DNA from: Erwinia persicina
Lineage (GTDB): Bacteria; Pseudomonadota; Gammaproteobacteria; Enterobacterales; Enterobacteriaceae
DNA length: 64,000 nt
Assembly: GCF_014838825.1 (NCBI RefSeq)
Contig: NZ_JACYMO010000003.1
Coordinates: 62,001-126,000 of the forward strand
Direction: 5' to 3'
Shown: positions 49,046-57,095 of the stretch, piece after piece
Numbering within the stretch: position 1 is the first letter of the stretch
How the letters are laid out: every line of letters starts with the position of its first letter
Notes under the pieces: model-generated
Databases searched by the model: none
Told to the model about the DNA's origin: nothing
Seen by the model: only the letters and a program-made list of their open reading frames with translations
Translations under genes and position numbers: made by a program

Positions 49046-51178
49046 ATGCTCATGAGTTCGTACGATCAACTGCTGGTTATCGTCTCTTTCATCGTCGCGT
49101 TCCTTGCCTCCTACACCGCGCTGGATATGGCGGGGCGGGTGGCAACCTCCACGGGGAAAGTGGCCAGAGTCTGGCTTTTCGGCGGTGGCTTCGCGATGGG
49201 CGTAGGTATCTGGTCGATGCACTTTATCGGCATGCTGGCGATGAGCCTGCCGATGGTCATGAGCTACAGCGCCAGCCTGACGGTGGTGTCGATGGTGATT
49301 GCGGTCGCTGCCTCTATTTTTGCCCTGTGGATCGTCTGTTATGGCGAGCTGCCGTGGTACCGGCTTTGCGGCGGCGCGGCCATCATGGGCAGCGGTGTGG
49401 TGGCGATGCACTACACCGGCATGGCCGCGCTGGCAATCCAGCCGGGGATCATCTGGGACTGGCGCTGGATCTGGCTGTCAGTGGTGATCGCGCTGGTGGC
49501 GTCCGGCGTGGCGCTGTGGCTGGCCTTCCGCCTGCGTCAGGGCATCGGCCGCCTTGCCCTGATGCGCAGCGGGGCTGCGATGATCATGGGCGTGGCCATT
49601 GCCGGGATGCACTACACCGGCATGGCCGCCGCCAGCTTTCCGATGGACAGCCATGCCACGCACCTTGGTGTGAACAGCAACTGGCTGGCGATTCTGGTGG
49701 TGGTGGTCACGCTGGCGATCCTCGGGATTACCCTGCTGGTCTCCATGCTGGATGCCCGTCTGCAGGCGCGGACGTCCGTACTGGCCTCATCGCTGGCGGA
49801 AGCCAACCGCGAACTGGCACAGCTGGCGCTGCATGACAATCTGACCCGTCTGCCAAACCGCATTCTGCTGGAAGACCGTCTGGATCAGGCCATCAATAAG
49901 GCCACACGTGAAGACTCGAAATTTGCCCTGATGTTTATGGATCTGGATGGCTTCAAAGCCGTCAATGACGCCTTCGGTCACCATATCGGCGACAGTCTGC
50001 TGATCGCGGTTGCCGAACGCATGCGGGAAAAAGTCGAAGGGCACCATACCCTGGCGCGACTGGGCGGGGATGAATTTGTCTTGCTGATTGAAATCGATGA
50101 CCCCAATGATGCCGCTGTGGTTGCAGACTCGCTGGTGAAAGCGGTGGAACGGCCGTTTGCTATCTCCCGCTATGAGCTGGTGGTCTCTTTAAGTATCGGT
50201 ATTGCGGTCTTCCCGGGCGACGGTCACGACGAGCGTGAGCTGATGTTTAACGCGGATGCCGCCATGTACCACACTAAAAATAATGGCCGTAATGGATACA
50301 GCTTCTTCCAGCCCTCGATGAATACCATTGCGCAGAATCAGCTGCAGCTGATCAACGATCTGTGGCTGGCGCAGGAGAACGACGAGCTGCGCCTGTTCTA
50401 TCAGCCCAAGTTTTGTGCGCCGCGCGGACCCATTATCGGCTTCGAGGCGCTGCTGCGCTGGCAGCATCCCCAGCGCGGACTGCTGACGCCGGACGTCTTT
50501 TTGCCGCTGGCGGAAAAAACCGGGCTGATTGTCAGCATGGGTAACTGGGTTATTGGTGAAGCCTGCCGCCAGCTGCGCTGCTGGCATTTGCAGGGGCACA
50601 GCGAGTGGTCGGTGGCGGTGAACCTGTCGGCGCTGCAGTTTGAACAGGCCGGGCTGGTGGAAACCGTGATCAGGGCGCTGGAAACGCACCACATATCCCC
50701 TGAGCTGCTGACGCTGGAGGTCACCGAAACCACCGCCATGCGCGACCCGGATGAGAGTATCCGCATTCTGACGCAGCTAACCGAACTGGGGGTGAAAGCC
50801 TCTATCGATGATTTTGGCACGGGTTATTCCAGCCTGTTGTACCTGAAACGCTTACCGGCCAGCGAGCTGAAAATCGATCGTGCCTTCGTCAAAGAGCTGC
50901 AGGCACAGACCGAGGACGCCACCATCGTCACCGCCATTGTTGCCCTGGCACAGACACTGAATCTGAAGGTGGTGGCCGAAGGGGTGGAAACCGCCGAGCA
51001 GCAGGCCTTTCTGACCGGGCTGGGCTGCAATACGCTGCAGGGCTACCTGCTGGGTCGTCCGGTACCGGCGGACAAAGTGCCTGAGCTGAAACAGTATGTG
51101 GATGAGGATGACAGGGAGACGCTGGAGGTGGCCGCCCCAAAGCTGGCAACCATCGTGCCGCTCCCTGATGCGGTGTGA
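49046..51178 (+). CDS. MHYT-GGDEF-EAL cyclic-di-GMP signalling protein
   Basis: 710 aa from the ATG at 49046 (an ATG at 49052 is equally possible). The N-terminal MHYT sensor has about seven membrane helices (about 5-235) with MHFIGMLA and two MHYTGMAA motifs, thought to bind copper or sense oxygen, CO or NO. The GGDEF domain (about 265-425) keeps GGDEF at 340-344. The EAL domain (about 440-690) keeps EAL at 467, ETTAMRD and DDFGTGYSSL. Both catalytic signatures are intact, so net activity cannot be predicted. It is divergent from the Csu operon. Confidence 0.93.
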   Translation: MLMSSYDQLLVIVSFIVAFLASYTALDMAGRVATSTGKVARVWLFGGGFAMGVGIWSMHFIGMLAMSLPMVMSYSASLTVVSMVIAVAASIFALWIVCYGELPWYRLCGGAAIMGSGVVAMHYTGMAALAIQPGIIWDWRWIWLSVVIALVASGVALWLAFRLRQGIGRLALMRSGAAMIMGVAIAGMHYTGMAAASFPMDSHATHLGVNSNWLAILVVVVTLAILGITLLVSMLDARLQARTSVLASSLAEANRELAQLALHDNLTRLPNRILLEDRLDQAINKATREDSKFALMFMDLDGFKAVNDAFGHHIGDSLLIAVAERMREKVEGHHTLARLGGDEFVLLIEIDDPNDAAVVADSLVKAVERPFAISRYELVVSLSIGIAVFPGDGHDERELMFNADAAMYHTKNNGRNGYSFFQPSMNTIAQNQLQLINDLWLAQENDELRLFYQPKFCAPRGPIIGFEALLRWQHPQRGLLTPDVFLPLAEKTGLIVSMGNWVIGEACRQLRCWHLQGHSEWSVAVNLSALQFEQAGLVETVIRALETHHISPELLTLEVTETTAMRDPDESIRILTQLTELGVKASIDDFGTGYSSLLYLKRLPASELKIDRAFVKELQAQTEDATIVTAIVALAQTLNLKVVAEGVETAEQQAFLTGLGCNTLQGYLLGRPVPADKVPELKQYVDEDDRETLEVAAPKLATIVPLPDAV

Positions 51179-51242
51179 TTTACTGCCGCGGGCTGCCGAC
51201 CTATAATAGTTTACACTTTCGTTAAAACGGTCTGTAACAGTC

Positions 51243-52658
51243 GTGGCAAAATATGAACAGCTGGTGGCACAGATCCAACAGCAAATTGAAACGGATATCT
51301 GGCAGCCGGGGGAAAAACTTCCCTCGCTGCGTCAGCAGGTAGAGCTGAGTGGCATGAGCCTGATGACGGTAATGCACGCCTATCAGGTACTGGAAAGCCA
51401 GGGATGGATCCAGTCGCGCCCCCAGTCAGGCTACTACGTTGCCCCCCGCGCCGAATTTCTCAGCCAGCCGCCGACCCACCAGAAGGTGCAACTGGCCGAA
51501 TCGGTGGATATTAATGCGTTTATCTTCGACGTGCTGCAGGCCTGCCGCGACCCGCAGATCGTTCCGTTTGGCTCGGCGTTTCCTGACCCGGAGCTGTTTC
51601 CCCAACGCCAGCTGATGCGTGCCCTGACCACCGTTTCCCACAGCATGAAAGCCGTTGATGCTCTGCATAATCTGCCGCCGGGGAATGAAGCGCTGCGCAA
51701 AACGCTGGCGCAGCGCTACGCCCTGCAGGGTATTCAGGTTTCCCCTGATGAAATCGTGATCACTAACGGGGCGATGGAGGCGCTGAACCTCAGCCTGCAG
51801 GCACTGACCGAACCCGGTGACTGGGTGGCCATTGAAAACCCCTCGTTTTACGGTGCGCTCCAGGCCATTGAACGCCTCAAGCTGAAAAGCGTGGCGATTG
51901 CCAGCGATCCGCAGACGGGGATCGATCTTGACGAACTGAGCCGTTCGCTGTCCCGCTGGCCGATCAAAGCGCTGTGGATGATGACCAACCAGCAGAACCC
52001 GGTAGGCTGCACGCTGAGTAAAGAGAAGAAGGAACAGCTGGTGGCGCTGCTGGCCCGGCACGACGTGGCGCTGATCGAGGATGATGTCTACAGTGAGCTC
52101 TATGTGGGCCATGAGAAGCCTCTGCCGGCTAAGGCTTTCGATCGCCAGGACAACGTGCTGCACTGCTCCTCTTTTTCTAAAAACCTGGTGGCGGGATTTC
52201 GTGTCGGCTGGGTGGCGGCGGGCAAACATGCGCAGCGCATTCAGCGCTTACAGCTGATGAGCACCCTGTCGACCAGCGCACCCATGCAGCAGGCGCTGGC
52301 AACTTACCTCGGAACCCGCAGCTATGACCGCCATCTGCGGCGTCTGCGTCAGGTGCTGGAACAGCGTAAAAATCTGGCACGTCAGGTACTGAAACGACAT
52401 CTGCCGCCGGGGGCGCAGATTAATGATTCGCGAGGAGGGTACTTTTTGTGGGTGGAGCTGCCGAAGCAGGTGAACACCACCGAGCTGTATTACCGTGCGC
52501 TGGAAAAGAATATCAGTATTGCCCCGGGAAAGATGTTCTCCTCCAGCGAGCAGTACGCCAACTATTTCCGCTTTAACACCGCCTGGTGGCATGAATCGCA
52601 GGAAGCCGCGGTCGCCACGCTCGGCAGCCTGATCGCAGACCTTATGCTTTCCCCGTAG
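51243..52658 (+). CDS. ydcR: MocR-type regulator/aminotransferase YdcR
   Basis: 471 aa from a GTG start at 51243. A GntR winged helix (about 1-75, GEKLPSLRQQVELSGMS and SQGWIQSRPQSGYYV) is fused to an aminotransferase class I fold (about 110-470). PLP contacts include GAMEALNLSL, NQQNPVG and the lysine in CSSFSKNLVAGFRVGW. It is closest to E. coli YdcR by overall sequence. Members of this group use PLP or a PLP-amino acid complex as effector; the targets of YdcR are not known. Confidence 0.9.
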   Translation: MAKYEQLVAQIQQQIETDIWQPGEKLPSLRQQVELSGMSLMTVMHAYQVLESQGWIQSRPQSGYYVAPRAEFLSQPPTHQKVQLAESVDINAFIFDVLQACRDPQIVPFGSAFPDPELFPQRQLMRALTTVSHSMKAVDALHNLPPGNEALRKTLAQRYALQGIQVSPDEIVITNGAMEALNLSLQALTEPGDWVAIENPSFYGALQAIERLKLKSVAIASDPQTGIDLDELSRSLSRWPIKALWMMTNQQNPVGCTLSKEKKEQLVALLARHDVALIEDDVYSELYVGHEKPLPAKAFDRQDNVLHCSSFSKNLVAGFRVGWVAAGKHAQRIQRLQLMSTLSTSAPMQQALATYLGTRSYDRHLRRLRQVLEQRKNLARQVLKRHLPPGAQINDSRGGYFLWVELPKQVNTTELYYRALEKNISIAPGKMFSSSEQYANYFRFNTAWWHESQEAAVATLGSLIADLMLSP

Positions 52659-52682
52659 GGACGGACCTTTTCCGGCCCGTCC
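52659..52682. terminator. T-loop hairpin between convergent ydcR and ylaC
   Basis: GGACGGACC pairs with GGCCCGTCC (one A-C mismatch) around TTTTCC. It starts right at the ydcR stop and ends 8 bp before the ylaC stop. Confidence 0.5.
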
Positions 52683-52689
52683 GGCCGGT

Positions 52690-53172
52690 TTACACCGTAG
52701 CGGCGCTTTTCTGACCCCAGGTCAGATGGAAGACGTCATAAAAATCGACTTCGCCCTTCAGGGAAAGCAGTTTGTTAATTCCCTGCTTCACTTTTTCCGG
52801 CACTTTCTCATTACTGAGAATATCGCCCACCGCCTGGTCAGACAGCGTACGGACATAATACCATTCGCCGTTGTAGCAGACGCGCAGGTCGAGGGTATCA
52901 ATGTCCTCGAAGCGATATTTCGGGTTGACGTCCATCAGCATCAGACCGCTCATCAGCAGTACGAAAATCGTCGCGCCCCAGAAAGCGGGCCAGCCAAGAA
53001 AATCCGTGGTGAAGATCAGCGCGACGGTCAGGATGTAACAGCCATACATTGATGCCCACAGGCCCGGATGGGTCTTGAGAAACTGGAAACTAAAGCGCGG
53101 TTTGTTGTCGCGCTGCTCCTCGCGATTCAGGGTGTCGATCTCGCGCAGCAATATTTTTTTTACTTCTTCCAT
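52690..53172 (-). CDS. ylaC: Inner membrane protein YlaC
   Basis: 160 aa (E. coli YlaC 156). RDNKPRFSFQFLKTHPGLW is near the N-terminus, then two membrane helices (about 38-58 and 63-82) and a cytoplasmic or periplasmic C-terminal half with RFEDIDTLDLRVCYNGEWYY, which matches YlaC clearly. It ends in FYDVFHLTWGQ. Function is unknown. AGAGGT precedes the ATG. In E. coli it sits elsewhere (near maa), so the location here is different. Confidence 0.88.
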   Translation of the reverse strand: MEEVKKILLREIDTLNREEQRDNKPRFSFQFLKTHPGLWASMYGCYILTVALIFTTDFLGWPAFWGATIFVLLMSGLMLMDVNPKYRFEDIDTLDLRVCYNGEWYYVRTLSDQAVGDILSNEKVPEKVKQGINKLLSLKGEVDFYDVFHLTWGQKSAATV

Positions 53173-53364
53173 TTTTTACCTCTGCAAAAGAGTGCGGGCA
53201 GAGTGAAAGTAAACCATGTTTGAACCTATAATAGCAGGCACAGTTTTCGGTTATTCAGCTATAACAGTTGCTCACAGGGATGGGCCCGTCGTCATCGCCG
53301 GTGACGAAGTGTAAAATTCAGGCTCCCCCTGAGGGCCTGCTTATTATGGATTAAATGACCCAAG

Positions 53365-54354
53365 ATGATGTTAATGAAAACCCCTACGCTTATCGGCTTC
53401 GCGCTGCTGCTCTGCTCCTTTACCGCCAGTGCAACCGACTGTGGGCGTGCCGCCACCGTGGTGGAAAATACCATTTGTGATAATCCTGAGCTAGTGTGGC
53501 TGGATCAGGTCTTCAACAACGCCTTCAGTGAGCTGTTAATCAGCGACCCGCCGCATTTTACCCGGATCGAGCAGGCGATGATGCGCGAACGTAACGCCTG
53601 CGTCAGTAACAGCTGCCTGCGCAGTGCTTATCTGGGGGGACTCAGCCAGCTGTACGGGGCCGATCGTGAGATGGACTGGCAGGGGGTCTGGTGGAATATG
53701 AGCGCGCCCCACGGCAACGGAGGCAAGATCCGCATCACCCAGTTTGCGGGCAATGAATTTAACCTGGATGCCACGGTCTGGGGCGGCTTCTACCAGTCAT
53801 CCTTCAGCGGCAAAGTGACGCTGACCGAGGGTGTCGGCTTCACCAACACGATCCTCTGGGGCGGCGGGTGTGCGCTGGTGCTGACGCCCCGCCCGGACAA
53901 CCGTATTGAAGTCTCCAGTGACTCGCACGGACGCTGCGATATGCTGCTGCCGGGCAGGATGTCGATAGACGGCGTGTATGTGAAAGCGGCAAAAGACCCG
54001 CGTCCGGCCGCCACGCTGCTGACGCTGGGTATTTTTCCCGATAAGGCGCTCGACGACCGTTTCCGTCAGCTGGTGGGCAAAGACTATGCAGAATACCTCG
54101 CCACCGCTACCAGCTTTGTGTACAGCCAGGATCTCGATCAGCAGGGGGCAACGGTTCTCACGCTGTGGGTCAAGGGCATGGCAAACCGGCGGTCAGCCAT
54201 GATTATGTATAACCCGGAAGGAAAAATCTGGGCGCTGCGGGTGAGCCCCGATAACAGCAACGGGGTACAGGTAGTTTATGTCACCACGGAAAAAGACAAG
54301 GAGACGATGCCCAAAACGCTGCGTACCTGGCGCGCCCGTTTTACTGACCGCTGA
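53365..54354 (+). CDS. Secreted LprI-like (DUF1311) protein with extra C-terminal domain
   Basis: 329 aa. A signal peptide (about 1-24, ending TASA) precedes an LprI-like domain (about 25-98): CGRAATVVENTICDNPEL, then NACVSNSCLRSAYLGGLSQL. Its four cysteines fit the usual two disulphides. The domain is named for a mycobacterial lysozyme inhibitor; in enterobacteria function is mostly unknown. The remaining 230 residues include WQGVWWNMSAPHGNGGKIRI and a C-terminal WVKGMANRRSAMIMYNPEGK that I do not recognise. Start is uncertain: no clear ribosome site is near 53365. Confidence 0.7.
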   Translation: MMLMKTPTLIGFALLLCSFTASATDCGRAATVVENTICDNPELVWLDQVFNNAFSELLISDPPHFTRIEQAMMRERNACVSNSCLRSAYLGGLSQLYGADREMDWQGVWWNMSAPHGNGGKIRITQFAGNEFNLDATVWGGFYQSSFSGKVTLTEGVGFTNTILWGGGCALVLTPRPDNRIEVSSDSHGRCDMLLPGRMSIDGVYVKAAKDPRPAATLLTLGIFPDKALDDRFRQLVGKDYAEYLATATSFVYSQDLDQQGATVLTLWVKGMANRRSAMIMYNPEGKIWALRVSPDNSNGVQVVYVTTEKDKETMPKTLRTWRARFTDR

Positions 54355-54374
54355 GAAAGAAAACGATCGCTGCG

Positions 54375-54830
54375 CTAGCGATAGCGCAGCATTTGCCCGG
54401 AGGGGGTGATCATCAGACGCTCCCTGCCCAGACGCAGGGTGTCAAAGCGCACGCTGTTATTTTCCGCATACCCAAGAATATTTTTAATCATCCGCATCTG
54501 GCCATCGTCTGAATAATAAATCTTATGGAAGGTAAACATCACACCCTCCGCATTCTGACTTTGCTTTTCCAGACTGACTTTGGCCATAAAGCGATTATCG
54601 TTAGGGCTGGTCAGCGTCAGCAACACGGTATTTCCTTTGCCGTCGAATTGCGTATCGTAAATCTCACGCTGGCGCGCCAGCAGGTCATAATATCCCAGCT
54701 GCAGAGTGGCCTTGATGAAGTCCTGCGTAAACAGCCCGCTACCGGTTGGCAGATATTTCGCCACCGCCACCGCCACGGGAACCAGCAGGGTCACAACCAG
54801 TAAGCTAATTGACGCAGTTGGCCATTTCAT
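54375..54830 (-). CDS. Small membrane-anchored periplasmic protein, ToxS-like partner (hypothetical)
   Basis: 151 aa. One membrane helix (about 7-25) follows a very short cytoplasmic tail, and the remaining 125 residues look periplasmic, with no cysteine. I do not recognise a family by sequence. Size and topology equal those of ToxS, TcpH and PsaF, and its start overlaps the last 26 bases of the ToxR-like regulator gene, so the two are translationally coupled. A chaperone or co-sensor role for the regulator is inferred. Confidence 0.6.
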   Translation of the reverse strand: MKWPTASISLLVVTLLVPVAVAVAKYLPTGSGLFTQDFIKATLQLGYYDLLARQREIYDTQFDGKGNTVLLTLTSPNDNRFMAKVSLEKQSQNAEGVMFTFHKIYYSDDGQMRMIKNILGYAENNSVRFDTLRLGRERLMITPSGQMLRYR

Positions 54831-55758
54831 TAATTTTTCTCTCGCCTTCCCGATAGATCAGGGCGCTCAATTGAGCACCATCTGTACGCCAGTTGATAAT
54901 GTTCATCGCCAGCTGTTTACGATCGCACTGATTAGATAACGTCATGGTGTAGTTCAGCGTGGTGCCGGAGATGTAATAAAAAATCTCCATATTCACCTGC
55001 TTATTCTTCAGGTTTTGATTGAGGGTAAACAGCACGGGTCCCAGCAGCTTATTTAAATCATAGGACGCCGACGCGCTCTCCCAGCCCCGGCGTAACTCCA
55101 TCAGCTGAATATGGCTGTACGGCACGGAGTTTTTCTCTATCAGTTTGCTGCTCGGCAGCGGGAACAGCGTTCGTCCGGCCCACACCAGTACCAGCAGCAG
55201 CAGCAGCACCTGAGCAACAATAAGCCAGAGCCAGAACCGGCGGCGGGCAGGTGTGTATGTCTCTGCCTGTATCACCGGCGTTAACAGCGGCGGAGGGACA
55301 GACGTTCCGCCCGGGGAATAGTCCGCCGGTAACACGTCCCGCCGGTTTTCGCTGGCGGAGCCCGCGTACCCGGCGTCGTCAGCTGCCTCTGAATTATCCA
55401 TGCCGTCAGGGGGGGCGACCTCGCGGGATATACGCTGGCAAAACTCAGCCTCAAGGATATAGCCCTTTTTGGGAATGGTTTTGATAATGCGCTGCTGTTT
55501 ACCGTCATCTTCCAGGGCGACACGCAGGGCATGAATGGCATTCGGCAGACTGTTATTGCCAATAACCCGTCTTTCCCAGACCAGCGTATTCAGCTCTTCC
55601 CGGGAGAGGATTTCACCCGCATGTTCTGCCAGTACCTGCAGCAGCCTGAGCTGATATTCACCCAGCCGACGCTGTTCACCACTTCCCTGGTGAAGCAAGG
55701 TCCCGGATGCAAAATCAATATACCAATGGTGAATAATATAATCCGCAGTCGCAGTCAT
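54805..55758 (-). CDS. Membrane-bound ToxR/CadC-like transcriptional regulator
   Basis: 317 aa. An OmpR-type winged helix (about 1-106) has LGEYQLRLLQVLAEHAGEIL and SREELNTLVWERRV, then IIKTIPKKGYILEAEF. An acidic, disordered linker (about 110-170) precedes one membrane helix (174-199, WLWLIVAQVLLLLLVLVW). The periplasmic domain (200-317) has two cysteines (278 and 315) that could form a disulphide as in ToxR. Such proteins bind DNA from the membrane and sense the periplasm. Targets are unknown; the nearby pili and secreted protein are possible. Confidence 0.82.
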   Translation of the reverse strand: MTATADYIIHHWYIDFASGTLLHQGSGEQRRLGEYQLRLLQVLAEHAGEILSREELNTLVWERRVIGNNSLPNAIHALRVALEDDGKQQRIIKTIPKKGYILEAEFCQRISREVAPPDGMDNSEAADDAGYAGSASENRRDVLPADYSPGGTSVPPPLLTPVIQAETYTPARRRFWLWLIVAQVLLLLLVLVWAGRTLFPLPSSKLIEKNSVPYSHIQLMELRRGWESASASYDLNKLLGPVLFTLNQNLKNKQVNMEIFYYISGTTLNYTMTLSNQCDRKQLAMNIINWRTDGAQLSALIYREGERKINEMANCVN

Positions 55759-56156
55759 AAAGTGTCGTATATCAGAAAGTCAGTGAGTGATAGTGAGGCT
55801 TTTTCTGGCGTGTACAGGAATTAACCGGTAATTACCTGTTAAGAATCTTCTTATATTAGCGCATCAGACAGTTGAACCGGAATTGTTATCGTTATTTTTA
55901 TCTGAATAAGACGGCTAAGCAATGATTATAATCGTGATTTGTTATTGTCACCGCAGGGTAGCGGGGAGGTGATGCGGAAGCAGGAGGCGTAATCGAGGAG
56001 AAATACGCCCTTCATTGCGCAAAGAATTTGGCTTAAGTTCAGTTAAATTAATAAGTTATGTGATCTGCCACGCGAGGAAAACATTGCAAGCTGGTGGAAT
56101 AATGCCACAATTAATTTAACAAACTCTCAACAAGGAACTTGACCCAGGAGCCTGAT
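55759..56156. other. Divergent region between ToxR-like gene and cupin gene
   Basis: 398 bp, AT-rich (TTGTTATCGTTATTTTTATC near 55880, TAAATTAATAAGTTATG near 56044). It should hold both promoters and possibly operators of the ToxR-like protein. I see no ORF with a convincing start; the sequence before the cupin ATG ends in CCCAGGAGCC, a good ribosome site. Confidence 0.45.
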
Positions 56157-56771
56157 ATGTTGACTACTTCTCGCAGTGTAATGTTAATGATGTCGTTTGC
56201 TGCCGGGACCTTTGCTGCAGGTGCCTCCTCAAACCCGCGCCATCTGATACTGGCGCAGCCTTCTCAGGGTATTCCCAATAACCCGCTGCCGTTAATTATC
56301 TATCCACAAGTGGTCCCGGAAGAGGACGACGAAGGGGTTGAAGACAGCACGCCCGTTGATCTGGCCGAGTGGTTCAGCGCTGAATTTGGCCGCCATGGCT
56401 GGCCGGTGAGCTGGCATGCTCCAATCTACCCCTATACCCATTATCATCCGAATACCCATGAGCTGCTGGGTATCACCTGCGGCTGGGCAGAGATCCTGTT
56501 CGGTGGCGAAAGCGGGCGTATGGTGACCGTTTACGCCGGGGACGTGGTGCTGATCCCGGCAGGTGTCGGCCATCAGCAAATCGCCGCCAGCGACGACTTC
56601 ATGGCCGTGGGCGCTTATCCCCCGGGCGTGACGCCAAAAACCCTGCGCGACGAGCAGGCTTTGATGGAACAGTCTATCCTTGAAATAAAACGTGTCGCGA
56701 TGCCTGAGACCGACCCTGTGACCGGTGGGGAAGGCGCACTGACGGAGGTCTGGCACCCGCTGGCACAGTAA
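56157..56771 (+). CDS. YjlB-like cupin-domain protein
   Basis: 204 aa from the ATG at 56157 after CAGGAG. The first 25 residues (MLTTSRSVMLMMSFAAGTFAAGASS) may be a signal or Tat-less leader, which the Bacillus YjlB lacks. Cupin motif 1 is YTHYHPNTHELLGITCG, motif 2 is VYAGDVVLIPAGVGHQQI, so the metal-binding His/Glu set is complete. The core HGWPVSWHAPIYPYTHYH and AVGAYPPG match YjlB-type cupins, whose function is unknown. It is 324 bp upstream of the ATP-grasp gene on the same strand. Confidence 0.78.
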   Translation: MLTTSRSVMLMMSFAAGTFAAGASSNPRHLILAQPSQGIPNNPLPLIIYPQVVPEEDDEGVEDSTPVDLAEWFSAEFGRHGWPVSWHAPIYPYTHYHPNTHELLGITCGWAEILFGGESGRMVTVYAGDVVLIPAGVGHQQIAASDDFMAVGAYPPGVTPKTLRDEQALMEQSILEIKRVAMPETDPVTGGEGALTEVWHPLAQ

Positions 56772-57095
56772 GAACGGGTCTGGTCAGGCTGTTTACCGGC
56801 CATGCCCCACCCGGGCAGGGCTTAACATCTTCACGAACCCGGTGAACGCACCGGTCTTTCCGCGCTGCCCGTGCCTGACCTGGCTGCGACCGTCACATCT
56901 TCAGGAGCCGGTTCTCATCGCTCCAGCGGAATGCACTGTCATGGTGCATTCCCCTTTCGCGCTTCGCTTTCCCTGACCTTGTTTTTCATCAGGCTGATGC
57001 CCGTTCCTCGCCCCGTGCGGGGCGGGCCGATCCTCACGACTCTGGCACACTTTGTGCAGCACTAACGCAGGTTCACAGACAGCGGTAGGGAAATC
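56772..57095. other. Promoter region upstream of the ATP-grasp/Anbu operon
   Basis: 324 bp. It includes an inverted repeat GAATGCAC / GTGCATTC with a 7-nt spacer (56929-56951), which may be an operator, and GC-rich repeats CACCCGGGCAGGGC. A 64-codon open frame beginning GTG at 56871 has no family signature. AGGGAAA lies just before the ATP-grasp ATG. Confidence 0.45.

Noticed and set aside
56871..57065. 64-codon GTG-started ORF before the ATP-grasp gene
   Set aside because: No ribosome site, no recognisable domain and low-complexity composition; treated as non-coding promoter DNA.
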